A stretch of DNA of 64,000 nucleotides from Actinomadura sp. WMMA1423. GTDB lineage: Bacteria > Actinomycetota > Actinomycetes > Streptosporangiales > Streptosporangiaceae. The notes beneath the pieces were generated by a model, which saw only the letters and a list, made by a program, of their open reading frames with translations, was not told the DNA's origin and made no database searches. The DNA lies in NCBI RefSeq assembly GCF_006547145.1, contig NZ_CP041244.1, positions 7,626,001-7,690,000 of the forward strand. The letters run 5' to 3'. A program made the translations under genes and the position numbers. Below, one piece after another: positions 24,378 to 32,811 of the stretch (positions are counted from its first letter, which is position 1; every line of letters starts with the position of its first letter).

Positions 24378-25294
24378 ATGCGCATCGGCACGAACGTCGG
24401 TATCGGGATCGACCGTCCACGGACGATCGCCGAGATCGTCGAGGAGGCGCGGCGCGCCGCCGGACTCGGGCTGGCCGGGGCGTGGTTGGCGGAGCGGCAT
24501 ACCGCCGACGCGCTCACCGCCGCCACCGTCGCGGGACTCGCGGTACCGGGCTCCGGCTCGGAACGGCCGTCGTCACGACCTACCCGCGCCACCCCTTGGC
24601 GCTGGCCGGCCAGGCCCTCACGGTTCAGGCGGCCACCGGCAACCGGCTCACCCTCGGCATCGGCCCGGGGCACAAGCACCAGGTCGAGACCGCGCTCGGG
24701 ATGAGCTACGAGCGCCCGGCCCGGCACACCCGCGAGTATCTGAGCGCGCTGATGCCCCTGCTCCGCGGCGAGCCGGTGCGGTTCGACGGCGAGATCCACC
24801 ACGTCGCCGGACATATCCGTACGCCGGGGGCGCGGCCGCCGTCGGTGCTCCTGGCCGCGCTGGGGCCCGTGATGCTCCGCACCGCGGGCGAACTCGCCGA
24901 CGGGACCGTCACCGTCTGGACCGGTGTCCGCACCGTCGCGACGCACATCGCTCCGCTGGTCACCGCGGCGGCCGATGCCGCCGGGCGACCCGCGCCGCGG
25001 GTCGTCGTCAACCTGCCGATCGCGGTCACCGATGATCCGGGCGGTGCGCGTGCCTGGATCGCGGAGCACTTCGGGGGGTCCCGCCAGGTGCCGAGCTACC
25101 GGGCGTTGTTCGAACGGGAAGGCGTCAGCGGAGCCGGGGACGTCGTGATCGCCGGCGACGAACGCCATGTCAGCGGCGAGCTCCGCCGATTCGCGGATGC
25201 CGGCGCCACGGAGTTCATCGCCGTGCCGTTCGGGCCACCGGAGCAGATCGCGAGGACCCTCACCGTCCTCGGAGGTCTCAACGAGCCCGGCTGA
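24378..25294 (+). pseudogene. F420-type LLM-class oxidoreductase with a frameshift
   Basis: The start ATG 24378 (MRIGTNVGIGIDRPRTIAE) and the first 55 or so residues are in one frame; the rest of the protein, from about 24550 (LRLGTAVVTTYPRHPLALA), continues in another frame to TGA at 25292-25294. Together they give a near-complete luciferase-like monooxygenase-fold protein of about 300 residues, including HTREYLSALMPLLRGE. Inserting one base near 24546-24552, within CCGGG, restores the frame. It is therefore a one-base deletion or a sequencing error. The family reduces or oxidises with F420 or FMN. The HxlR gene upstream is divergent. Confidence 0.75.
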
Positions 25295-25337
25295 CCCGGG
25301 CGCTGCCGTGCCCGGCGCGGCGGTCGCCTGCGGGGTG

Positions 25338-25754
25338 TCAGCGGATGGGAGCGGGCTCCATGGCGCCGCGCTCGTCGAAGTCGCGGCGGGCCGCGAGGAT
25401 CTGGCGCGCGTGGTCGATCGACCAGTCCGCGATCGCGCCGGTCAGGTGGCCCGCCTTGACGCCGAGCGGGGTCAGGTCGTACTCCACGCGGGGCGGGACC
25501 GTCGGGTAGACGGTGCGCCGGACGAGACCGTCGCGTTCCAGGGCGCGCAGTGTCTGGGTCAGCATCTTCTGGGTGATGCCGTCCAGGACCCGCCGCAACT
25601 CGTTGAACCGCATCGGCCGCTCATTGCGGCGCAGGACGGCCAGGACGAACAGCGCCCACTTGTTGGCGAGCACTTCGATCACCGTGCGGGACGGGCAGTC
25701 GCGGCTGTAGCGCGCCATCTCGTCCGGGCCGCCCGCGCACTTCTCGGTCTCCAT
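25338..25754 (-). CDS. HxlR-family redox-type regulator (QorR/HypR-like)
   Basis: A 138-residue HxlR protein from ATG 25754; the frame extends to a TTG at 25772 without a better site. The motif RDCPSRTVIEVLANKW places Cys20 at the conserved N-terminal position, plus an extra Cys6. The HTH is FNELRRVLDGITQKMLTQTL. It is divergent from a zinc-free MDR oxidoreductase, the same arrangement as qorR-qorA of Corynebacterium glutamicum, where quinone or thiol stress oxidises the regulator and derepresses the reductase. That role is inferred. Confidence 0.82.
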   Translation of the reverse strand: METEKCAGGPDEMARYSRDCPSRTVIEVLANKWALFVLAVLRRNERPMRFNELRRVLDGITQKMLTQTLRALERDGLVRRTVYPTVPPRVEYDLTPLGVKAGHLTGAIADWSIDHARQILAARRDFDERGAMEPAPIR

Positions 25755-25755
25755 G

Positions 25756-25783
25756 AGGTACCTAGATATCAATCAGGTGCCTA
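25756..25783. promoter_or_regulatory. HxlR operator: two AGGTNCCTA repeats
   Basis: AGGTACCTA (25756-25764) and AGGTGCCTA (25775-25783) are direct repeats 19 bp apart, each internally near-palindromic, immediately upstream of the HxlR start and 73 bp from the MDR gene. Confidence 0.6.
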
Positions 25784-25855
25784 CTTCACAAGAGAAACCA
25801 TGTCCCTCGAAGATGGTCGGAAGTGAATCGGCCCTCGTCGAAGGAGCGGACAGGC

Positions 25856-26797
25856 ATGCGCATGCGCGCGATCAGCCAGCGGGAGTTCGGCGGCCCGGAG
25901 GTACTCGAAGTCGTCGAGATCGACCTGCCGGTGCCCGGACCCGGCGAGGTACTGGTGCGGGTCCAGGCCGCCGGGGTCAACCCGGCCGACTGGAAGCGGC
26001 GCTCCGGGCTCCTGCGCCGGCTGGGCGAACCGCCGTTCACTCTCGGCCTGGACCTGGCCGGGACCGTGGCGGCGGCCGGTGACGGGGCCGGGCGGTTCCG
26101 GGAGGACGACGCGGTCTACGGGGCCATGCTGCCCCCGCGTGGTTCGTACGCTCAGTTCGTGGCCGTGCCGGAGGAAGCCCTGGCACCCGCCCCGCAGGGC
26201 CTGGACCCCGTGCTCGCGGCGGCGCTGCCCACTGCGGGGCTCACCGCCTGGCAGGCGCTCGTGCGGGTGGCCGGGGTCCGGGCGGGGCACCGGGTGCTCG
26301 TCCACGCGGCGGCCGGCGGCGTCGGCCACCTCGCCGTGCAGATCGCCAAGGCCCGCGGCGCGCATGTCATCGGCACGGCCCGCGAGGAGAAGCACGGCTT
26401 CCTGAAAGGGCTGGGCGCCGATGAGCTCATCGACTACACCGCCACCGACTTCGCCGCCGTGGTGCGCGACGTCGACATCGTCCTGGACCCGATCAGCGGC
26501 GACTACGCACCGCGATCGCTGGAGACGCTGGCCCCGGACGGGGTGCTGCTGGACGTGCGCGGCACCGGACCCGACCGGACCGCCGTCCGCGAGCGGTCCC
26601 GCGAACGCGGCCTTCGCTACGTGGAGTTCGGATTCACCCCCTCCGGCGCCGATCTGGGCGAGCTCGCGGCCCTGGTCGAACGGGGTCAGGTGCGAGGCGC
26701 GGTGGAGCATGTCCTGCCGTTGGAAGAGGCGGCCGAGGCCCACCGGTTGAGCGAGACGGGACGCGTGAAGGGCAAGATCGTCCTGACCGCGGCATAG
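25856..26797 (+). CDS. NADP-dependent quinone oxidoreductase (zinc-free MDR family)
   Basis: A 313-residue medium-chain reductase. The N-terminal GroES-like domain (about 1-120) has GVNPADWKRRSG and lacks the zinc ligands of alcohol dehydrogenases; the Rossmann domain has VLVHAAAGGVGHLAVQIAK with the AAGGVG nucleotide motif near residue 155. This places it with QorA/zeta-crystallin quinone reductases. ATG 25856 has AAGGAG at 25841-25846. It is divergent from a cysteine-containing HxlR regulator and is probably induced by quinone or aldehyde stress. Confidence 0.85.
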   Translation: MRMRAISQREFGGPEVLEVVEIDLPVPGPGEVLVRVQAAGVNPADWKRRSGLLRRLGEPPFTLGLDLAGTVAAAGDGAGRFREDDAVYGAMLPPRGSYAQFVAVPEEALAPAPQGLDPVLAAALPTAGLTAWQALVRVAGVRAGHRVLVHAAAGGVGHLAVQIAKARGAHVIGTAREEKHGFLKGLGADELIDYTATDFAAVVRDVDIVLDPISGDYAPRSLETLAPDGVLLDVRGTGPDRTAVRERSRERGLRYVEFGFTPSGADLGELAALVERGQVRGAVEHVLPLEEAAEAHRLSETGRVKGKIVLTAA

Positions 26798-26952
26798 CCC
26801 GCGCCGCCGGTGCCGGAACCGCGGAGCGATCGCGGCGGTGGTCGGGGGACAGGGAGGTGATCCGGGTCCTTGACGGTGGGGCGCCGTTTTCAGGGTGGTT
26901 TCAGGGATCTCCCCGATGGCCCCGGACGACGGCCGGGCTCAGGCTTGAGGTC

Positions 26953-27531
26953 ATGAGCACTTCAGAGCCGGCAGGCCGGATTCCCGACGGTGTGGTGCGC
27001 AAGTTCCGCGATGGGCTCGTCATGGACGAGGTGGACCTCGTCTCACCGATGTTCCGGGTCAGCATCGACCAGGCCGCCATGATGGCGCGGCTCGAGACGC
27101 CCGACGGGGAGGTCGCTGAGTGGTGGGAAGCACCGAACGAGGCCGGTGGGACCTTCGTCTACCTGCGGCAGATCACTGCCGATGGCGGCGACGAGACCGG
27201 AAGCACCCAGGGAGACAGCGCCGAGGGGCGCCCGTCCGGTGTGCTCCCCATGGTCCTCATGGTCGAGGAGACGTTGCGGCGTGGTCGCTGGTTCGTGGCA
27301 GGGCACGTCTACCGACCGGAGGCGGCGGCGGTCCGTTTCGCCTTCGAGGACGGGCGGAGCCACGAGGTCGCCGTGCAGCCCAACGGCTACTTTCTGGACC
27401 TGCTGCCCTGGCCCTCGGAGGCGCAGCCGTCGCAGTTCGAGACCACGGTCCTCGACCGTCATGGTGCGGTCATCGAAAACGACCGGTCCGCGCTGGCAGC
27501 GGCACTCTCCGAGGAAGACGAACCGGCATGA
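26953..27531 (+). CDS. Protein of unknown function
   Basis: A 192-residue soluble protein from ATG 26953, with no signal peptide or membrane segment. It contains a possible beta-rich core (residues about 30-75 and 100-160), with aspartate- and tryptophan-containing turns such as VAEWWEAPNEAGG. The acidic C terminus ends EEDEPA. I do not recognise a family. Codon composition is less GC-biased at third positions than in neighbouring genes but coding character is clear. It is convergent with the DoxX gene. Confidence 0.6.
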   Translation: MSTSEPAGRIPDGVVRKFRDGLVMDEVDLVSPMFRVSIDQAAMMARLETPDGEVAEWWEAPNEAGGTFVYLRQITADGGDETGSTQGDSAEGRPSGVLPMVLMVEETLRRGRWFVAGHVYRPEAAAVRFAFEDGRSHEVAVQPNGYFLDLLPWPSEAQPSQFETTVLDRHGAVIENDRSALAAALSEEDEPA

Positions 27532-27591
27532 GCGTGTCACGTTTGGAACGCCGCGTTTCCTGAACCGGTGCTCCGGTCGGCCGCCCTGCCG

Positions 27592-28302
27592 TCAGGTCTG
27601 AGTGTCGGCGTCGTCGTCGGCGGTGGGACGCTTGGTCGGCTGGGTGGTCGAGCCGCGGCGGCGCTGGGGCTGCTTGCGGCGTCCGGCCACCAGCACGTCG
27701 TCGGTCGTCTCGGCGGGCTTGGCCGGCGCGTCGGACGGGTCCGGGGCGGGGATCGCGGGCGTCGCGGGCGGCTTCGGGGAGCGGCGGGGCTTCTTCGCCG
27801 GCTTCAGTTCGGCCTGGCGGAGCGACTCCACGAAGCTCGCCGCGTCGTCCTCGTCCTCCTCGCCGTCGCCGGGGCGGTGGAAGCGCTTCGCGAGGATCCA
27901 CTGGTCGAGGGTCAGGCGCCCGCCGCCGCCCGCGGCGAACAGCAGGCTGGCCATGCCGAGCGCGACGACGAGTTCGTAGCCGTTCTGGATGCTCTTGCCG
28001 TCGACCAGGAACAGGCCGTGCTCGGCGTGGACGAAGATGAACGCCCCCGCCATGTCGACGAAGAGCAGGACCCCGGTGATCGGGAGGCCGAGCCCGACGA
28101 TCAGCGCGGCTCCGCCCAGGAGCTCGACGAACGCGGAGTAGACGGCGGCGGCGGTCGGCAGCGGCACGCCCAGGGCGTCGAACGAGCGGCCGGTCGCGGT
28201 GACGCCCGCCTCGATCTTCTGCCAGCCGTGCGCCATGAAGACGACGCCCACGCCGAGCCGCGCCAGCACGGCGGCGACGTCGTACAGCGGCCGAGTGCGC
28301 AT
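27592..28302 (-). CDS. DoxX-family membrane protein
   Basis: A 236-residue protein from ATG 28302 with GAAGGAG upstream. Residues 1-135 are the DoxX domain: four hydrophobic helices and the family motif RLGVGVVFMAHGWQKI near the start. Residues about 145-236 form a charged, Pro/Lys/Arg-rich cytoplasmic tail ending in an acidic stretch. DoxX proteins are small integral membrane proteins linked to redox or thiol stress; the exact role is unknown. The basic tail is an unusual extension. Confidence 0.78.
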   Translation of the reverse strand: MRTRPLYDVAAVLARLGVGVVFMAHGWQKIEAGVTATGRSFDALGVPLPTAAAVYSAFVELLGGAALIVGLGLPITGVLLFVDMAGAFIFVHAEHGLFLVDGKSIQNGYELVVALGMASLLFAAGGGGRLTLDQWILAKRFHRPGDGEEDEDDAASFVESLRQAELKPAKKPRRSPKPPATPAIPAPDPSDAPAKPAETTDDVLVAGRRKQPQRRRGSTTQPTKRPTADDDADTQT

Positions 28303-28400
28303 GCCGGCGGCTCCTTCATCACGGGGGACGAGCCCTGGTTCGACGGAGAGTATGACGGCCCCGGCGCGGATCTCGCGAACATCGCAGGTGAGCGGGACGT

Positions 28401-29315
28401 TCAGGTTTCGATGGAGGCGCGGGCGAGGGCCGTGGCGACGGTTTTGCAGGCGTGCTCGACGGCCTCGACTCCGTCCCGCAGGGTGGCGCCGCGTTCGGAG
28501 AGGACCGCGAGGAGATAGGTGCGGCTCCCGGCGCGGACGATGCCGATGCTGTTGACCGTCCAGGCGCCGCCGTGCCGCTCGCGGGGGAGCCAGCCGTTCT
28601 TCAGCTCGGCGCCGGTTCCGGCGGCGCTGACGCCCCATGCCTGTTCCTGCGTCACGTCCCCCATCAGCCGGCGGAGGTAGCGGCGGTTCGCGGAGGCGAG
28701 CGGACTGTCGGCGGACGTCAGGGCGGTCAGCAGGCGGATCTGGTCGGCGGCGCTCGTCGTCGTCGAGCCCCAGGAGCCGCCGGTGCCCGGCTCGGTGTCG
28801 CGCAGTCCCAGCTTCCCGTTGGCGGACGCCAGGCCGTCCGCGCCGCCGATGGCATGCCACAGGGCGCTGGCGGCGTCGTTGTCGCTGACCTCGATGGCGC
28901 GTTCGGCGAGCGCCTTCTCGGTGGACGTGAGGGCGCGTCCCTCGTGCTGCGCCTGGAGGAGCAGTGCCATCACGATGTCGACCTTGACGATGCTGGCCGT
29001 CGCCGTCCGCAGGCCGCCGCCGTAGGAATAGGAGAGGCCGGTGGACAGGTCGCGCACCGAGATCGCCAGGTCGCCGGCCCTGCCGCCCAGGTACCGGCGG
29101 AGCGCGCGGGTGAGGTCGTCGCGCTGGGATCGGGTGAAGGTGGGCGTCGTCGGTTGCCGCCTCGGAGCCGGGGGCGTCGCGGTCATCGTGGGGACGGCGG
29201 GGGGCTCGTAGACGAACGCCGTGGAACCGGCCACCAGTATCGCGGTCGCGGCGAGCGTCGCGCCGGCGAGGAGCGCCGCCCGTCCCATCGACGCCGTCCT
29301 GCGTCGGAATCCCAT
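28401..29315 (-). CDS. Secreted class A beta-lactamase-like serine hydrolase
   Basis: A 304-residue protein with an N-terminal signal or anchor (residues about 10-35, ALLAGATLAATAILVAGS) and a Thr/Pro-rich stem to about 62. The hydrolase domain has the S-x-x-K tetrad Ser108-Lys111 (SIVK), the SDN triad 144-146, and KNG at 239-241 in place of the KTG of true class A enzymes. The altered third motif makes penicillin resistance uncertain; a peptidoglycan- or penicillin-binding role is possible. It is divergent from the LysR regulator at 29431. Confidence 0.78.
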   Translation of the reverse strand: MGFRRRTASMGRAALLAGATLAATAILVAGSTAFVYEPPAVPTMTATPPAPRRQPTTPTFTRSQRDDLTRALRRYLGGRAGDLAISVRDLSTGLSYSYGGGLRTATASIVKVDIVMALLLQAQHEGRALTSTEKALAERAIEVSDNDAASALWHAIGGADGLASANGKLGLRDTEPGTGGSWGSTTTSAADQIRLLTALTSADSPLASANRRYLRRLMGDVTQEQAWGVSAAGTGAELKNGWLPRERHGGAWTVNSIGIVRAGSRTYLLAVLSERGATLRDGVEAVEHACKTVATALARASIET

Positions 29316-29430
29316 GATCGGGAGTGTTGTGCGCCGGCCGTTACCCCGCTGTTAACCCCTCGCGCGGCGTGGAGCGACCGGCCGTAAGAGTTTCGCCACA
29401 TCGCCAACTTTCTGGTGAGAGGATCGCGGC

Positions 29431-30333
29431 ATGATCGGTTCTCGGCAGCTGGAGTACTTCAGGGCGGTGGCGCGCGAGCTGCACTTCACGCGTGCGGCGG
29501 AGGCGCTGCAGATCGCGCAGCCGGCGCTCTCCCAGCAGATCCGCAAGCTGGAGCGGCAGCTCGGCGTCACGCTGTTCGAGCGCAACAACCACCGGGTGGA
29601 GTTGACGCCGGCCGGGACGGCGCTGCTCGAGCACGCCGAGCGGATCCTGTCCGACATCGCGGCGGTCGAGGACGAGATGCGCGGCTGGGCGGAGGGGACG
29701 CGGGGCCGCATCCGCCTCGGCGGAGCGCGCGGCCTGACGACCCGGCTCGCGCGCCTGCTGGCGGAGTTCGCGAAGGAGTTCCCGGCGGTCGAGGTGGAGC
29801 TGCGCGAGATGAACACCGAGGAGATGGTCGCGGGCCTCGCCGGAGGCCGCCTCGACGCCGCGACCCTCGTCCGGCTGCCGCCGCAGCGGGAGGGGCGGCG
29901 GCTCGACTCCCTCCCGCTCGGCGAGGAGCCGCTCGTCCTCATCACCTCGGCCTCCGCGCCGCTCGCGCGCAGGTACCGGGTTCCCGTCGCCGCCCTCGAC
30001 GGCGTCGACCTGGTCTGCTACTCCCCGGGGTCGGTGATCCGCGAGATCGTCCTGTCCGCCCTGGCCGCCGCCGGGGCGTCCGCGCGCATCCGGTACGAGA
30101 CGCGGGAGTACAGCACCGCCCGGGCGATGGCCAGTGTGGGCCTGGCCGCGGCCGTCGTCCCCCGGTCGGTGGCGGAGGAGCCGGGGCGGCCGGTGGGCAT
30201 CGTCCGCCTCGAACCCGAGCCGACGTGGGCGCCGTCCCTCGCCTGGCCCGCCGGCCGCCGCCCGGGCCCCGCGCTGGCCGCGTTCATCGACTTCGTCGCC
30301 CGCCGCCCGGACCTCATCTCGGTCGGCCCGTGA
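29431..30333 (+). CDS. LysR-family transcriptional regulator
   Basis: A 300-residue LTTR. The HTH covers residues 5-60 (LEYFRAVARELHFTRAAEAL, QIAQPALSQQIRKLE) and the C-terminal periplasmic-binding-like effector domain about 90-295. LTTRs usually regulate a divergent or following gene; candidates are the beta-lactamase-like gene 115 bp away on the other strand and the decarboxylase/hydrolase fusion gene downstream. The inducer is unknown. Confidence 0.88.
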   Translation: MIGSRQLEYFRAVARELHFTRAAEALQIAQPALSQQIRKLERQLGVTLFERNNHRVELTPAGTALLEHAERILSDIAAVEDEMRGWAEGTRGRIRLGGARGLTTRLARLLAEFAKEFPAVEVELREMNTEEMVAGLAGGRLDAATLVRLPPQREGRRLDSLPLGEEPLVLITSASAPLARRYRVPVAALDGVDLVCYSPGSVIREIVLSALAAAGASARIRYETREYSTARAMASVGLAAAVVPRSVAEEPGRPVGIVRLEPEPTWAPSLAWPAGRRPGPALAAFIDFVARRPDLISVGP

Positions 30334-30481
30334 CCCCGGCCGCGCCTCCTCGGCGGCTCCTCGGGCCGACTTCCGGAATTTGCGGCCTCCACAACGCCAG
30401 CACGGACGCCTCGCCGACCGGCAGGAGGAAGTGGCCCGCCTCGCTAGGTATCCGGTTCAGTCGGGCCATTCTGATTCCCTG

Positions 30482-30512
30482 TAGTGGTGATAGGGGATAG
30501 ATATGACCACTA
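30482..30512. promoter_or_regulatory. Inverted repeat upstream of the decarboxylase/hydrolase fusion gene
   Basis: TAGTGGT (30482-30488) and ACCACTA (30506-30512) are perfect 7-bp arms 17 bp apart in a 268-bp region that is otherwise without a gene and less GC-rich than average. It is a candidate operator, possibly for the adjacent LysR protein. Confidence 0.45.
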
Positions 30513-30601
30513 GCTTTATCAGGTCTTGGACGTCTTACGAATGAGGCAACGACGATGGGGGTGTTCCACAGAACGCGGACTATCTCTCAGAGGAGCACGA
30601 C

Positions 30602-31765
30602 ATGGACCGTGGTGAGCGCGGGCGCCGCGAGTACGAGGCATTGATGGGGAGCCGGCCCGAGGAGGCGCTCGGTGATGTGCTCCGGAAGTCACCGCAGATG
30701 TTCGAAGCGGTGGTGGACGGCGCGTTCGGCGGTGCCCTGGCGCGTCCCGAACTGAGCCGCCGAGCGCGCGAGCTGGCCTCCGTGGCCATCATCGCTGCCG
30801 CGGGAGGGGCCGAGCGCCGGCTGGCGAGCCATGTGCGGGGAGCCCTGCGGCAGGGCGTCGAGCCGTCCGAACTGCTGGCCCTTTGCGAGCACGTCTCGGT
30901 CTACGCGGGCTTCCCGCGCGCCCTGGACGCGCTCGCCGTCGTCAGCGAGGTGCTGGAGGAGCAGGGCGTTCCGAAGCCGCCGCGGATGCACCGGGTCGCG
31001 CTGGCCGGCCACGAGACCATCGTCGCGCAGAAGGGCGACCGCGGACCGGCCGTGATCCTCTCGCATTCGCTGGGCGTGGACTGGCGCATGTGGGAGCCCG
31101 TCATGGAGCGGCTGGCTCAGGGCAGGCGGGTCTTCGCCTACGACTTCCGCGGACACGGCGGAGCCGCCGGGGCGCCCCGCCCGTTCGGCATGGACGACCT
31201 CGCCGGGGACCTGCTCGGCGTCCTCGACGCGGTCGGCGTCGACCGGGCGCACGTCGTCGGCCTGTCGATGGGCGGGGGGATCGCCCAGACCGCCGCCGTC
31301 CGCGTGCCCGGACGCGTCGCCTCGCTGGCCCTGCTCGCCACCACCGACCACGCCTTCGACGCCTTCGAGGACCGCGCCCGCTCCGGTGAGGCCGACGGCA
31401 TGGAGGCGCAGATCGTCCCCACCCTGACGCGCTGGTTCACGCCCGCCGCGCTCGCCGCCGACCCCTGGGGCGTCCGGTACGCGCGGGAGCGCATCCGGCG
31501 CTTCGACTCGGCCGACTGGGCCGCGGCCTGGCGCGCCTTCAGGGGTGTGGACGTTCAGGGCCGCCTCGCCGGGCAGGATTTCCCCACCCTGGTGCTCGCG
31601 GGCGAGCTGGACGCCTCGACGACCCCTGAGATCATGTCCGGGATCGCCGAGCGCATCCCGGGCTCCACCTACCGGGAGCTCCCCGGCACTCCGCATATGC
31701 AGACTCTCGAACGTCCCGATCTGGTCGCCGCGGCCCTCGACGAGTTCCTCCCGGCCGACCGCTAG
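30602..31765 (+). CDS. Carboxymuconolactone decarboxylase-like domain fused to alpha/beta hydrolase (PcaL-like, reversed order)
   Basis: A 387-residue fusion. Residues about 1-125 are a CMD/AhpD-like helical domain (RRARELASVAIIAAAGG, SHVRGALRQGVEPSE, Cys95). Residues about 128-387 are an alpha/beta hydrolase with nucleophile Ser222 in VGLSMGGG and a His near 369 in GTPHMQTLERP. PcaL of the protocatechuate pathway fuses the same two activities, enol-lactone hydrolase and carboxymuconolactone decarboxylase, but with the hydrolase first. No other pca genes adjoin, so the substrate may differ. LysR control from the upstream neighbour is plausible. Confidence 0.78.
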   Translation: MDRGERGRREYEALMGSRPEEALGDVLRKSPQMFEAVVDGAFGGALARPELSRRARELASVAIIAAAGGAERRLASHVRGALRQGVEPSELLALCEHVSVYAGFPRALDALAVVSEVLEEQGVPKPPRMHRVALAGHETIVAQKGDRGPAVILSHSLGVDWRMWEPVMERLAQGRRVFAYDFRGHGGAAGAPRPFGMDDLAGDLLGVLDAVGVDRAHVVGLSMGGGIAQTAAVRVPGRVASLALLATTDHAFDAFEDRARSGEADGMEAQIVPTLTRWFTPAALAADPWGVRYARERIRRFDSADWAAAWRAFRGVDVQGRLAGQDFPTLVLAGELDASTTPEIMSGIAERIPGSTYRELPGTPHMQTLERPDLVAAALDEFLPADR

Positions 31766-31845
31766 CACCTTCTCCGCCGGGAGGGGGAGGCGGACCGCCC
31801 GCATGGGGGAGTCGGCCCCCAGGTGGCGCACGGCAGGCTCCGACC

Positions 31846-32805
31846 ATGATCGGAACGCCTGACGCCGCCGGATCGATCGGCGCGAGGTGGGACGCGGCGC
31901 GCCGTCTCGGCGGGTACGGGGCCGCCACGTCACTCTCGCTGTACCTGGCGGTCAAGATCGTGTGGATAGCGGCCGCGGCGCTGGGCCGTGTCCCGGCGGA
32001 CTTCGGCGGCGCGGACTGGATCGCGCTCAACGCGGTGACCGTCGGCATGTCCGCGACCGGGATCATGCTGGGGCTCGTCCTGGCCCGGGGCGCGAAGTGG
32101 CGGATTCCGGCCGCGCCCCTGGTCTTCTGCACCTGGGTGGGCAGCGGCTTCCTGATCCCGCTCATGCCCTACATGCTGGTCAGTGCCGTCCTAGGCGGCG
32201 GTGACGAGGACACCGGCGGCGACGCGGCACCGTCGTGGGAACTGACCCTCATCGGCATCGGGTTCGCCGGCATGGCCATCGGCCTCGCCGTCGCCCTTCC
32301 CGTCTACATGCGGGAAAGGTGGCCGGCCGCCTTCCTGGGACGCCTCACCGACCGTGGCGGGGGCGCCGTCCGGCGTGCACGCGCGGCGGCCGCCGCCACC
32401 GCCGCCCCGATCGCCTTCTGGACCATATGGGCCGCGGGCGGGGAACTGGGCCTCGACCCCGCGCATCGCGACCTCCTCGACCTGAACTCCCGCCTCCTCC
32501 TGGGCGATTCCGCGGTCTGGGCGCTCCTCGGCGTCTGGAGCGCCCTGGCCGTCGGCTCCGCGCGCCGGAACCTGCCCGCCTGGCTTCCGACGGCTCTGGG
32601 CTTCACCGCGTCGGGCTCGCTCTTCGCCTGGGGCGGCTGGAAGCTGGCGGTGGCGGTCCTGCGTCCCGGCGGCTATGCGACCGCCGAATACCCGGCCGTC
32701 GCGATCGCCCTCAACGCGCTCGCCGTCACGGGCGGCGCGCTGATGCTGAGCACCCTCCTGAGCTCCCTCCGCCCTCCGGGCGCGCCGCACCGTCAACACC
32801 GGTGA
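31846..32805 (+). CDS. Polytopic membrane protein of unknown function
   Basis: A 319-residue protein with about eight hydrophobic segments (for example residues 24-48, 58-82, 88-116, 132-156, 183-203, 222-238, 248-266 and 280-306). Loops are short and rich in Arg/Asp. I recognise no transporter or enzyme signature. It follows the fusion hydrolase gene by 80 bp and converges with the pirin gene, 6 bp from its stop. Confidence 0.65.
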   Translation: MIGTPDAAGSIGARWDAARRLGGYGAATSLSLYLAVKIVWIAAAALGRVPADFGGADWIALNAVTVGMSATGIMLGLVLARGAKWRIPAAPLVFCTWVGSGFLIPLMPYMLVSAVLGGGDEDTGGDAAPSWELTLIGIGFAGMAIGLAVALPVYMRERWPAAFLGRLTDRGGGAVRRARAAAAATAAPIAFWTIWAAGGELGLDPAHRDLLDLNSRLLLGDSAVWALLGVWSALAVGSARRNLPAWLPTALGFTASGSLFAWGGWKLAVAVLRPGGYATAEYPAVAIALNALAVTGGALMLSTLLSSLRPPGAPHRQHR

Positions 32806-32811
32806 GGCCGC

